64,000 nucleotides of DNA from assembly GCA_017311315.1 (NCBI GenBank), contig CM029640.1:13839740-13903739 (forward strand). The letters run 5' to 3'. The translations under genes were made by a program, and so were the position numbers. Source of the stretch: Dendrocalamus latiflorus. Taxonomy: Eukaryota > Streptophyta > Magnoliopsida > Poales > Poaceae. Under the pieces are notes generated by a model that was not told the DNA's origin, searched no databases, and worked only from the letters and a program-made list of their open reading frames with translations. This document shows, piece by piece, positions 11,209 through 23,039 of this stretch (position 1 is the first letter of the stretch; each line of letters begins with the position of its first letter).

Positions 11209-11260
11209 CGAAATTTATGAATAGTGCAAAATAAGCCAGAAACCAAAAGCTAACAAGCAG
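10975..11260. repeat. Dispersed A-rich repeat with (AT)n microsatellite
   Basis: Partner of 5305-5590. It contains an uninterrupted AT dinucleotide tract at 11169-11203 that is absent from the partner, so the microsatellite arose or expanded after the copies separated. Confidence 0.6.
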
Positions 11261-12009
11261 GGCTCACCATTTCACAGTACGAAAGGCTTGGAAATTAGTA
11301 ATCCTTTTTTGACATTGTAAGAAAGCAGTGAATTAGTAAGTAAGACTATTGTTGCCCTCGCAAATTTTGCCATAATGACATAAAAAATCGCAAATTCTGA
11401 ATAAAAAATCTGAAAGCCGCGGTTACTAAATATATACATAAATTTTAAACTAAAGATACTTTCCTTTCCTATCCATATAGTTAGAAATGCAAAATTTAAA
11501 TCTAAAGAATTTAGACTCTGAAATATGTACAACAAATTGGGATTGAAAATTGCAATCAATTTTGGTTTTTAACATGTAAACATTTTGAATAAAAACTCTA
11601 AAAATAATAAAAATATAAATGTTAACACTGTGTCCAGTGACCCTAGTCCTTACCTACCATGTTTCACTGATCTCCGTAGAAACTTCAAAATATATACAAA
11701 TGTGCAACCAATTATTAACATTACCATTATAGAATAAATGTGATAGTCCGTGTGAGTGCAAGGTTGACGACTCGTAAATTATCCCTTTCAATCTTGTTCA
11801 GTGTCACACTCTCACGACCACATCGCTCGTCGTCGTCATGGAAAAGTGAGCTTAGCTTCCGGCTCGTTCCGGTTCCCACTTCCCAGAAACAAGTTATTTT
11901 AGCCCTATCTTCTTTCCATTCTTTTCTCCTAAACGCATACTCGTGCTGGCGGCGTCGCCGCCGGTGTCACGGACGGCAAAGGTGCAGACGAAGATTGATG
12001 CATTCCGCC
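11261..12009. other. Intergenic, no supported gene
   Basis: AT-rich, with short ORFs on both strands but no motif, splice structure or repeat end that I can support. Confidence 0.35.
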
Positions 12010-13015
12010 GTAGGGTGCGCAACCCCTACGCAGTCATTTTTGCGTGGGACGCAGCCTTGCCGTTCGCACCCTACTCCTGGCAGAGCATCTAGCTCTTAAT
12101 TAGATGATCCCTTCTTATAATTAACAAATCATAATCAATTATCTTTCTTGGTCTACAGAAGTGCGCATGAAATTGATTTGCACCATGATATACATATATG
12201 TATAATTGAAGAACTCTTGTATGAAATTAACATGCAAGATATTGTAGAGAGAAATGAACTCAAGCGATCCACATACAAACAAGAACTTGTTTATAATATC
12301 CATTATAATTTGTATTATTTTAATTGTATCAATATAGATACAAGTATTGTCTCTATTATCAAAGATGCCAATTAAAAATTATCCATATTCTTTATTTTAA
12401 CATATACTACTATACATCAGTATCACAAACAATACCAATTCTACAAATATGGAAATAAGAATTGATAATGTTCTAAAAATTCTAATATTTGAATTCTTTC
12501 ATGTGGTCCACAACCTTTTATTTTCCGCATGTAATTTATTATTCATCACATATGCTTACCTAAATTAATTAAATATGCTATAAGAATGATGCCTGTGCAT
12601 ATACACACACTAGGTATCACTATGATGAAGCCACCTGAAATAAACTCAACTGTGAGATGCAATCTAGTTTACCACTGATAATTGTAAACAGGCACATGAT
12701 TCGACGAACAAAATTTCAGTTCGACAAAACTCAAATCATCTTAGGATCGTTCTTTGATTCCAAAGTTGCGTTATTTATATCAATCAGAAGTAGTACATCT
12801 AGATGGAAAATAATGGAGCCGCACAAATGATTATGCGAACCAATTGCACACCAATGGAAAAAGAAGAATAAAACAGAACTTTCCTTTACCAAATGAAGGC
12901 AGGCTGCTCATATAAAAATATGGTAATTCCCTGTTTTTAAATTGAGTGGGGTGCGCGACCCCTACGCTGCCATGTTTGCGTGGGACGCAGCCTCACCGTC
13001 CGTACCCTGCTCCTA
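12010..13015. repeat. Pair of ~70-bp direct repeats (12010-12079 and 12946-13015)
   Basis: The two segments share GGGTGCGC(A/G)ACCCCTACGC, then TTTGCGTGGGACGCAGCC and a GTACCCT/CACCCTACTCCT tail, in the same orientation about 935 bp apart. Both are GC-rich islands in AT-rich DNA. The spacer (12080-12945) has no gene. They could be the two ends of a small element or two copies of a short interspersed repeat. No target duplication was found. Confidence 0.6.
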
Positions 13016-13549
13016 GAGGAGGGTCACGAGGCACCCGTCTAGGCTGCCTTCTTGTACAGTGGTGGAGTAACATTACAATAAAAAGGATGTGCCCAAATAA
13101 AATTTGGGGAACTCTAAACTATGCATAGAAGAATCACACCGTATAGGGAAAGAGTGAAACATTTGGAGGATAGGCATCTCACATTAACAAGATGTAATAG
13201 ATACAGATGAATTTATCGATAAAAGCATTCCTGGAATAACAGAAACATCTCTGTTATTATACGTTTATTTACTTAGTATGGCATTTCAATGTAAACAGGT
13301 TTCATAATAACGAAACATTTGAGTGACCTTGGTAACATTTTGTGAAAACAAGTATTCCTGATCAAGAGAACACAACATTTATTTAGCATTGGCTCAAAAT
13401 TTCTACCATGGGCATCATATAAACTGAAAACGTATCATAGTATGATATAAAGTTAAAGGTTAAAACAGTACAAACAGAAGAAACTGATAGGGAAACTCTT
13501 TGAGGTAGAAGAGTGAATCTTGATCATAATTCAAAGCATTTGTGATAGT
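13016..13549. other. Intergenic, nothing recognised
   Basis: AT-rich, no ORF or repeat end of note. Confidence 0.35.
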
Positions 13550-15290
13550 TCAGAATATTCCTAAAAGAATATAATAGTAATCAACAGTACCCGCGCACAT
13601 GACATCTTCTCCCTCCCTTCGCAACAGCCTGTCCTCGAGCGGTTGGTGGCGGCCATAGCAGCAATCCTTGAAAGCCCCACTGAGAAGAGCGGCTGCGACG
13701 CCTTGCGCCAGTGCATAGTAAGCAACCGATGGCAGTTGATAGCGAAGGCACAGGAACCTTAACGCTGCCTGACGTCGATGAAGACGCCACCAACGAAGAC
13801 AATGAGCGCACGGCAGTGCTGCTACCCTTTCCGCCACCAAATGCAATGATTAGGTGAGGGATACGACGACGTCATGACCTCCCACACGTCACTCACTGCA
13901 TTCCACACCTCCAAAGGCATGGTGTCGGTCACCCGTGTGGAAAGGCTGGCCGCTAGACAACGTCCTTCTTCTTCCTTGACAAGGGCGCCATTAGCTCGAC
14001 CATAGGCAACGAGGTTGAGAGAAGCGTTCTCGATGGCAATGGAGGTGGTGCTGGTAGTGCCGACGCAGATTGCGCAGCAACAACTACTCGTGACTTCTTC
14101 TTCTCCTCCTTTTCCATCAGCTTGGCCACCATAGCCGCCATTCTCCTTCTTGCCTCGTGGATCATCCTCGTCATCCTCAATCCCAAGTCAACATGCTACA
14201 AAAAGCAACAACTACAACGTAAAACTATGTGCTAACTGTTACTGTAGGAATAAACATTTTATTCTGGAGACTTTTTCAGTCCAACACTTCCACTCCCACT
14301 TTAGGGAAAACTAAAATATCTAATTAGACAAAACCATTCATTACCACTTATTGCCCTCACAAATACAGATTGCAAACTGACACAAGCATTAACCTAAGCT
14401 ACTCCAGCAAGACCTGTGAATGGTCGTTGGCCAAAGCATTTCAAATTTTCAAATCAGCCAAGTTTCTTACAAGCCTACATAATCATATTATGCTGGTTTT
14501 TCCAACAAGATTGAACTCCCCGGGTAATGAATCTGACCAATTGGACACTTGCCTCATTTCGATTAGTGTGCGGTCGCCGTCTAAACGTCAATAACTTCCA
14601 TCTAGTTAGCACAAAAAAGACAAAGCAAAATACACACATAACAAATAAGAAAAAGCAAAAGCAAAATTGGATCTAGAACAAAGATGGACCAATCGTTCCT
14701 GCCACATCAGTTATGTTTTTCCCTAATTCCTTTTGGCAACCACCAGAGCAAAGATGGACCAGAAAACAAAGCGCCACTGACTTCCCCTACCGCACCACAA
14801 GTAATTTTCCCCGCAATCTCTCATCGCGAATTCTCCAAAATTCTAAGACATGCAAACACTAAACCGCCCCCAAATCAACGCGTTCCCAATTCTCACATCT
14901 AAAACCCGAGAAACCGCTGGTAAACAACCAAATCAAGCGCAAACACTAGATACCGGGAACCAACATTAGGTCGCGGGTAGGCAAGCAAACCGACGGATCC
15001 GTCACGGAGACGACATTAACCAGGAGGAAGTCGCAGCGGTAGAACTTACCGGCGGCGAGCAGGACGGTGGAACGCGAAGCTGGCGAGGAGGAGCGCACGA
15101 CGCGGCGTGCGCTCGGCGCCATCAATGCAGCCCGCAGCGGTAAGAGGAGCATCCGGTCGGTGCCTGCACCACTCCTCTGCGGAGGTCGAGTCGCCGGAGG
15201 GAGAAGGATCGCCGGCGAGGATGAGGAGGGTTAGGGTTAGCGAGGGATGAGGAGACGGGGAATTTTGTATCTGGATGAATACAAAGTACA
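13550..15290 (-). CDS. Weak multi-exon gene candidate, unknown product
   Basis: Three GC-richer islands lie on the minus strand. The upstream island (15290 to about 15048) contains a doubled CTAACCCT telobox-like motif near 15228-15240, an ATG at about 15122 opening MAPSARRVVRSSSPASRS, and then a plausible donor GCCGGTAAG near 15048. A second island (14186-13953) encodes a lysine/glutamate-rich helix-like stretch (MAAMVAKLMEKEEKKKSR). A third (about 13850-13550) has an ORF ending in YYYILLGIF. I do not recognise a family and could not build one continuous spliced frame. It may be a broken gene or a captured mosaic. Confidence 0.25.
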
Positions 15291-15309
15291 AACAATTGTT
15301 ATGGTGGGC

Positions 15310-15739
15310 TTAGTTCGGCCTCCATAATGGGCTTATCTGGGCCGTCGCCAAAGCCATGTGGAAAAGAATTCGCCTACCACGGCCCAGGAATTTTCCAGCA
15401 TTTTGCATTTCGTCATGGCATCTATTCTTGCACCCGGCGATGTAGCAGCTTGGGTCATTGAAATACGTCTCTCGAGCAACTACGCAATGATGCATTGCAG
15501 TATCCGCAAACGAATTATTAGCACACACAATATTAAATAAGATTTATCGATAGGTTACTTAATTTTAACATCAGCATCAGGTAAAAACGTAGAGTAAAAA
15601 ATTAAAGGATGTTCTACGTACGTGCACGACAAGTGAGAAGACAGAGTGAGAAGCTGGTAGACATGAAGATCGCAAGAGCTATGAAAACAACAGCCATGGA
15701 CGACACGGTCCTCGTCACATTGCTCTTGACGAGTGCCAT
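15310..15739 (-). CDS. Possible two-exon small cysteine-rich secreted peptide
   Basis: On the minus strand, exon 1 (15739-15622) opens MALVKSNVTRTV and continues into a hydrophobic run (MAVVFIALAIFMSTSFSLC), a good signal peptide. A consensus donor GTACGT follows at 15621. A TAG acceptor at 15480 joins in frame to exon 2 (15479-15310), giving about 95 residues across a 142-bp intron. Exon 2 carries SCYIAGCKNRC, that is C-x4-C-x3-C; the CxxxC helix pattern is common in plant secreted cysteine-rich peptides. The tail looks less conserved, and a further donor (CCGTGGTAGG) near 15350 hints at a third exon. No family was assigned. It lies just outside the Stowaway/MULE block. Confidence 0.4.
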
Positions 15740-15942
15740 CAGGAGAAGATTACTTCTATCTGTCCCTCTGCTGTTTCGTTGTGCTTTTATTGCCATGCAC
15801 CGGTCTTTGCATGTGTTTATATAAATGCAAAATCAAATTTTAGCCATCGATCAATTCCTGCATTTATGTTCTCTCGTACATTAATGTTTTGGTATCACAA
15901 TGCTAAAATTAGATATATGTTACTTCCTCTGTCTTAAAATGT

Positions 15943-16210
15943 CCGAAATTTTTCTATTTAAGCCCTTTTTTTGAAAAATATTCACATTTAGACCCCTGGT
16001 AGTTTTAATTCCCTTTTTGGACCCTGAGCTCGGTGCCGTGGGTCACGGCGCCGAGCTAACACGTCTCGGCGCCGTGGTCCACGGCGCCGAGGTCGCAGGC
16101 CCGCTCCAGCGTGGCGTCCTGCGTGGCGCGGACGTGGCAGAACCTCGGCGCCGTGTATTGTGGCGCCGAGCTCGGCGCCGTGTATCTTGGCGCCGAGCTC
16201 GCGGCCTTTT
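15943..16210 (+). repeat. MULE left TIR with CTCGGCGCCGTG/CACGGCGCCGAG units
   Basis: The outer 70 bp are AT-rich. The inner part alternates CTCGGCGCCGTG with its reverse complement CACGGCGCCGAG (at least five copies, core GGCGCC), so each TIR can itself fold. The block order (AACACGTCTCGGCGCCGTGG, then CCAGCGT, GACGTGGCAG) is mirrored in the right TIR. These units are candidate transposase-binding sites, by inference only. Confidence 0.85.
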
Positions 16211-16289
16211 CCTGGGACACGGCGCGGGTCACGGGTGTCTTTCGTTCGTTTCGTCTCTCGCTCGCCTCCCCGCCGCCGCCTCCCCTCCC

Positions 16290-16525
16290 CGCCCGCCGCG
16301 GCCGCCCGCGCGACTCCCCGGCCGCCAGCGCCTCCCCGGCCCCCCGCCTCCCCGGGCCGCCAGCGCCTGCCCGGCCGCGCGACTCCCCGGCCGCCACCGC
16401 CTCCCCGGGCCGCCAGCGCCTGCCCGGCCCCGCCGCCTCCCCGGCCGCCAGCGCCTACCCGGCCCCGCCGCCTCCCCGGCCGCCAGCTCCTCCCCGGGCC
16501 CCGCCGCCTCCCCGCCCGCCACTGG
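16290..16525. repeat. GC-rich minisatellite inside the MULE
   Basis: Variants of CCCCGGCCGCCAGCGCCT and CCCGGCCCCGCCGCCTC alternate in tandem. Every frame gives proline/alanine/arginine-rich low-complexity peptide, so I do not call it coding. It lies between the left TIR and the transposase, where a leader exon would be expected. Confidence 0.7.
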
Positions 16526-17146
16526 TATAGCTGCTCATGCTGTAGATGTCTGTTTGAACGAATTTATTAAAGTTGATTTTGTGAAAGTAGATGTAGATGC
16601 ATGGCCACGGGCAGGCGCTGATTTTATTAAAGTTGTTGAAATGGATTATAAATTTGAATGAATTGATGTTTATTTTGGTACAAAGCAATGTGGTGATAAG
16701 TGTGATAGATTGAGCTTCATGCTGCTCGACATGCAGTTGGCTTTCATGAAATTAAGTGTGATAGATTGCAATCTATAATTGGTTTGGCTTGTTTAAGGAC
16801 AAGCAATAGTAGTAGTAATGATAAACCACTGAGTATGTATTTACAATAATGCCTCCACCAATAATGCCTTCATCAATCAGTTTCATTGAAAGATATTCAT
16901 ATGCTGATTTATGAGCTCGTACTTATTGATTGTAGGCAGGAGGGAAGGAATTACTGTGTGACGATACATTCTTGGATTGCCCGCTTTGTCCACTACCATC
17001 GTCGGACAGGTAATATTGACTATGCAATTCAGTTAGTTAACTAGCATCAATTATACTGTAGTAGTTAGTTAATTTAGGTACTTAGGTAGTCAGTCAGTAT
17101 CCAATTTCGCTTAAAGGTATTAAGTTCCGTTATCTGTATGAACTAG

Positions 17147-19855
17147 ATGGACAACCTTGTCACCCTATATCATGGAGGCAGTGTGACAAGTGATGATTAT
17201 GGAAATGTTCGATTTGTTGAAATGCAAAGGGTGCCTCTGATATTCAGTGATCGGCCGTCGTTTAGTGAGTTGGTTGCTAGGGCTCGGGAGAAGCTACATT
17301 GTCATGCAAACAAGGAGAGCATCACAGTTGAGGGGTTACTTCACTTCGGTTCGAAAGACACAATTCTCAGGCGGTTGATCTTAATTGGTTGTGAGGATGA
17401 GTGGGACAACTATGTCAAATTGGTTATGAGGAATGAGTTAAAATGTTTGGACATTGTTGTGCGGAAGGTGTCAATTGATCCCACCCCTCACGGTTATTCA
17501 CCAGAACTAGGTGATCAGGCACCCTTTGACCCTCCGTTACCGGATCTTGCGGTGGATGTGGAAGAAGTGCCTGAGGTGCCCGATGCTCTATCTGCCCCGA
17601 ACGAGGTTCAGATTTCTCAACCAATTCGAGTTGAATGTCGGACTGATGATGTCGTGGCGGCCCCTCAGGAGATGGGATTGACCCAGAATCATCCCAGTAA
17701 GTGTCGAGCAACACTTTAGCCTTTTCCCGTCATTGCCCTTTGTGGTCTCAATCCATTGTTTTTGTGCTTATGATGCAGGAGACAACGTTCCTGATAATGT
17801 GGGTGTTCCTCCCGTTGCTCCATCTGGCAACGTTGAAGAAGTCTGCAGGGACTCCAACAGTGTGGATGTTCAAATTGTGGATGATCTGGAGCCTTACGAG
17901 ATCGCAAGGGCCGTTGATTCTGATGATGACCGCCCTTTTGGAGAGCTGACCGAAAGTGATATTGAGCTGATCAGGCGTTATTGCCCTGGCCGGGATCCAT
18001 TAGTTCATGAATTCAGTGATCTTAGGCATTCTCATGGGGCTTATGCAGAAGGAAGGGATGACGAGTTACTAGATGCTCCTGAGGCCGGGTCAAGCATGAC
18101 AATTGAGAAGGGCATGGTGTTTGAGGACTTGTCTGCATTGAAAATGTGGCTGCAGGAGTATTCAGTGATCCGTAAAAGGCCATTCAAGGTGAGACATTCT
18201 TATGTGGAGCGGAGGTACACAGTTGTGTGCGAGAAGGAGACATGTGAATGGAGGGTTTGTGCTAGCAAACAGAAGGACACGGGAAAGTTCAAGATCACAA
18301 GAATCGTTGGCACACACACTTGTGCCGAAGCAGAGCTCAAACAGAAGCATCGGCAGTTGACCTCTACTATTATTGCCAAGTCACTGTGTCACATAGTAAA
18401 GGGAGAACCCAATATGAAGGTGAAGACACTTGCTGGGATTGTTAAGGAGAAATTTGGATACGAGATAAGGTATGGAAAAGCATGGAGGGCAAAGCAACGC
18501 ATCTGGAAGATGATATATGGGGACTGGGAAGATGGGTACTTGCAGTTGCCAGCACTCTTCAATGCAATCAAAGCGGTTAATCCAGGAATGCATTATGAGT
18601 ACGTCCCGAAACCAAATGAATGGACTCAAGATGGGATGCAGATATTCTTCCGTGCTTTCTGGTGCTTTGCTCAGTCCATCGAGGCCTTTCGGCATTGTCG
18701 TCCCGTCTTCGCTATTGACGGCACGTTTCTTCTTGGCAAGTATCAGGGCACACTTCTGATAGCCATTTCCTGTGACGCAGACAACGCATTGGTTCCTTTG
18801 GCCCTGGTAGGGAGGTTGGTGTCATTTCTGATAGGCACCAAGGCATACTTTCTGCCGTACAGGAGCAGATACCGGGGTATGCAGCTTTGCACCACCGTTG
18901 GTGCACTCGGCATCTTGCCGAGAATCTACTCCGTAAGGATGGTACGAAGGATAACTTTCCACTGTTTGAGGAGGTCGCTCGAATGCTTGAGGTGAAGTTC
19001 TTCCAGGAGAAGTTGGAGCAGCTTCATACTGCAACAAATGCAGAAGGTAGACAGTGGTTGACGGGATTGATGAGAGATGTCGACAAATGGACAAGGGCTC
19101 ATGACGACGATGGCTGGAGGTACGAGTTTCAGACAAGCAACATGGCCGAATCCTTCAATAGTTTGCTTAGGGGTATACGTGGTATGCCCGTTAATGCTAT
19201 CGTATCCTTCACCTTTTACAAGCTTGTTGTCTGGTTCAACGAAAGACACGCACATGCAATGGCGCTACAAAGTAAACAAGTGAGATGGGAGCCAAAACCG
19301 AAGCGCCACCTTGAAAAGGCAAAGGCTAGGGCTGAGGCACATGAGGTACATTGTTTTGACAGCGCCACGGGCACTTACGAGGTTGTAGAAAGGGGTGGTA
19401 CAACGACAGATGGAGAGCTCCGGCCGACGAGGAGGCATAAGGTTGTCCTTATTGATTTCTCATGCACATGTGGTAAACCGAGGCAGTACCACTTTCCATG
19501 TTCTCATTATGTGGCAGCAGCGAGGCATCGCAACTTTGACTACGAGAGCAAGATACCTCGGGAGTTCAGTGTTGACAACCTTGTGCTTACGTGGTCTCCC
19601 CGTTTCGAGCCTTACCGGGATGAGGGAGAGTGGCCACCGTACACCGGGCCCAAATACATTGCAGATCCGGGTAGCCGTTGGAACAAACGTGGAACCAGGA
19701 AAAGGACGAGACACAAGATGGTTATGGATCAGCTTCCAGGAAGAACGAGGCGAGGGAGAGCAACCCCCTTTCTTACTAACCCCGAGCAGAACCAATGTAG
19801 CAGATGTGGTAGACTTGGCCACAATTCACGCACATGCCATTGGCCACTTAGTCAG
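17147..19855 (+). pseudogene. mudrA-like: mudrA-type MULE transposase, disrupted
   Basis: This is the DDE transposase of Mutator-like elements. Exon 1 (17147-17696) encodes the N-terminal beta-rich domain (MDNLVTLYHGG). A GTAAGT...TGCAG intron (17697-17778) splices in frame to exon 2. Exon 2 carries the MuDR-type DNA-binding region (about 18110-18350), then the catalytic core with FAIDGTFLLGKYQG near 18715. At about 18809-18812 the frame changes: PLALV is followed directly, in the +2 frame, by EVGVISDRHQG, and roughly 20 family-conserved residues between them are missing. The second half has HHRWCTRHLAENL, a SWIM zinc finger (CTCGKPRQYHFPCSH) and a CCHC knuckle (CSRCGRLGHNSRTC). The deletion and frameshift should abolish full-length transposase. 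Confidence 0.92.
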
Positions 19856-20019
19856 GTGCGAGTGCTTGTTATTCGTTATGTTTCATAGTTCGTCTAGTTG
19901 TTTTTTCATATGTAATTTGCTATGTTTCTTGTTTAATTTCTTATTCTTTCCATATTGTATGCATGTTCAATATTTTGTTTACTTGTATGTTGGACTGACA
20001 ATTTCAAATTTTTTGTAGG

Positions 20020-21753
20020 ATGGCGCAATTCCACCTGCTAGACCAGTACTACGAGGAGAGCCACCGAGGACAGCTCACCGCGGAGGGGAGGGTATTGCCT
20101 TCATCACTTCCTGTACAATTTGAGTTTATATTGATGCATTAACTAAAAAATTGGTGTATTCTATACAGGAGCTGCCCATCCTTCGTCCTCGAACCCATGA
20201 CGGGTTCCTGGACATGCAGTACGACGAGCGGTACACTCCCTTCCTGGAGAGGGCTGGCCTAGACGCCATCTCTTACCAGGTTCGCCGTGGGTTGCCCACC
20301 TTCAACCCCTCGGCCATCACTGCACTGGTTGACAGGTATTCTCCTAAACCATTGCAACTTGCATGTTCATTGTTTATCGGCTATGTGCGCCTCAAATTCT
20401 CTGACATGTAGTCCTCTTTTTTGTATCATGTAGGTGGAGGCCGGAGACTCACAGCTTCCACCTCCCTTTCGGCCTCCAGTGTAAGTTAATTACATGTGGT
20501 ATCGTGATTTTCATTTGTTATTCCTGTACCTTACAAGTAAATTGTTGCTATGCAGGTTAAGTGGGAGCCGTATGCCGAGCAAGAGGTGGTGGACATTCAG
20601 TTCAGCCCACTGTGCAGCATAGACGAGGCCCTCTACAGGATGAGGTGCCCCCTTATCTGTTTCTATGCTGTTGAGTATCACCTGCCACATCGAGTTGCAC
20701 GCCAGTTTGGTATGAGGCAGCTGTGGCCAGTAGCGTCGGTCTCCACGTCTGTGGCCTTGCACAAGTAAGTGCCATGCAATTTCAATTCTAACCTTGGATT
20801 CCAATTGCACGGTGTTTCTACTAATGTTAACTTTTGGTTTACGTCATGCAGATTTGATCATTAGCGACAGAAAAAGGTCACAGACTTCGAGCAGCACCAC
20901 CACGTGTACGTTGAGGAGTGGGGACACTCCCAGGACCACGTGGACGACAACAACGAGCCGCACAGCAACGAGCAGTTCCGGCGGTACCAAGTTTGGTACC
21001 AGCGTGCGACGCGGTCCAAGCTTAAGGGCCAATGGACTCAAGATGACTACGCCGACATTGCGTCCTCCGACGACGATGACACGCCCTACGACCAGTCGAC
21101 TCGCCTGGGGACGCAGGTGGAGATAGCACCAGTCCTGGACCGTGTGGTAATGTTCAATCCCATTGATTATTTTCCAATAGACCTAAATACCCCTACATGC
21201 AGCAAATTATCCATTCTTTTGCTTGTTTGCAGGGCAAAACCCTGCAGCAGTCCGTACAGGACATAGAGCGTATGTCCAGGATAGTCGGCGACGACGTCAG
21301 GATGCGTACCTTCCTAGAGGTAAGCTTCGACAAAGCCACTCACAAAATTAGTACCTAATATCTTCGTGTCTTGTTGGTTAACAAAATGTTGGATGCCAGA
21401 GGCTCGCAGGTCGGCTACGTCGTGCGGCTGGTCGTTGTGGTTGCAGCACAGGCGCGGCGAGGGACGTAGACGTGCCTTCGACACGACTTGCAGAGCCGAC
21501 GCGGCGAGGGTCGTTCACGGGACAGAGCTCGTCCCCCACAAGGAGCGACACTTTCCCGTCCCAGGGCGGCGAGGACGAGGACGACGACAAGGTGGAGCAG
21601 ACTTACGATGAGATAGGCCCGTCTCAGCTCATAGACGCTCCTTCGACTCAGCCTACACAGCCCGTACGACGCAGACGCCGCCGCGAGCCTAGCCGTTACA
21701 CTCCAGGCACCGACGCCCTTGGTAAGGGTAAGGGTAAGGCTAGGAGGCAGTGA
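20020..21753 (+). pseudogene. Plant mobile domain (PMD, aminotransferase-like) gene in the MULE, internally deleted
   Basis: PMD proteins include the MAIN/MAIL nuclear silencing factors and many transposon-encoded relatives. Seven exons with GT-AG borders can be read: 20020-20091, 20169-20335, 20434-20480, 20556-20764, 20852-21146, 21233-21319 and 21400-21753. The start is MAQFHLLDQYYEESHRG. Exons 2-3 give the PMD opening (AGLDAISYQV, GLPTFNP, WRPETHSFHLPFG), and exon 4 jumps to the PMD end (CPLICFYAVEYHLPHRVARQ). The central domain is missing and exons 3 and 4 do not join in frame. A TAG at 20862-20864 interrupts exon 5. The C-terminus is basic (RRRRRREPSRY) and ends at 21751-21753. The ATG overlaps a possible extension of mudrA in another frame. 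Confidence 0.8.
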
Positions 21754-22302
21754 TACTTATGTGTAGGCTTGTGGTTGGGCTTAACAGTCGTTGTATATAT
21801 TTTGTAATGAGCTAGGAGGCACTTGGTAAGTGGTTGGATTGAGATGTGTTTGTAATGAGCTAGTTGTTGTATATATGTGTTTATGTTATATTCATTGTGC
21901 TTTTGTAATTTTTGTGAGGTTTTTCAAGTGCTTTTGTATTTTTTGTGAGGTTTTCAAGTGCTTGATGGTTTGATGTTCACAGATGGTTTGCAGTATAAAA
22001 GGGTTGCTATAAGTTTTTTAATTACGATGGCATACAACCAACCAACCAATACACCAACGAACAAAACAACTAAAATAAAACACAACCGTACATAAAACAT
22101 TACCAAAATAGCTTGACGACAACATAGCATAAAACATTACCAACAGCACCAACACACACGAGCAGAACCTCCAGCACTACAACTTGAGGATAACAATAAT
22201 CACAAGTAGTACACCTAACAATTTAATTTAACACAACAGTCGTACCGCCACAGCATCAACACATCAACATGGAGAATTGCTGAATGCCATAATCCTCGTT
22301 AC
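21754..22302. other. MULE interior, non-coding
   Basis: AT-rich 3' region of the PMD gene, with duplicated TTTTGTGAGGTTTT(T)CAAGTGCTT words at about 21910-21965. No further gene is seen. Confidence 0.4.
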
Positions 22303-22692
22303 CTAAATGCCAAACGAGCCTCGTGGCACCCACATGGAGAATTGCTGAGGGGGACGCCTCGGACGTGGCTGGCCGTCGTGGTAGTGGCATGCACATATGC
22401 AGCTCGGGTTCGCGCAGCAACATGTGGGATCATAAGAGCTTCCTATATTCACGACCTCCTCGTTGCCCCTCTCGCGTTGCATCTGTTCACGGAGGTCGTT
22501 GTTCTCCTCACACATAACTTGTTCGTCAATCCACAAACAGAGGGGATGGGATTGACCCAGAATCATCCCAGTAATTATTTCCCCAAGTGTGTAGTAACAA
22601 CTGAACAAAAGGAAGATGAGAGTTGCTTGTATGCCACATGTCGCCTCCCCTCTGTCTTGCCCGCAGCATCTCACGGCCCCAGAACTTAACAC
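22303..22692 (-). other. Minus-strand ORF remnant in the MULE, unknown
   Basis: An open reading frame of about 129 codons ends in FSMWVPRGSFGI and contains a cysteine cluster (CCCANPSCICAC) after an acidic/arginine-rich stretch (REQMQRERGNEE). The cluster looks protein-like rather than random, but I recognise no family. Internally it contains a 31-bp block shared with the end of mudrA exon 1 (see the separate finding). It could be the 3' end of a third, antisense MULE gene. Confidence 0.3.
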
Positions 22693-23039
22693 AAAACTCG
22701 TTCGTCACGGCCTGCAGAATTTTATTTTTCAAAAACCATTACCAATGTACCATAATATTTTTTAAAAAATCTACACGAATTTTCCTACATGTTTCATCTG
22801 CAATACATATTTCAAAACATACGTCGTATTTTTTGCTCTCTATAAATAAATAACTAACTATATTACATAATATTACTATCATTAAATAATCCAACTAAAA
22901 AATACAACTTAATTCATTTTGCGAAAAAAAGACTGATGGTGCAAACCCTCGGCGCCGTGGTACACGTGGTAGGCACCTCGGCGCCGTGGTACACGTGGTA
23001 GGCACCACGTGGTAGGCACCTCGGCGCCGTGGTACACGG

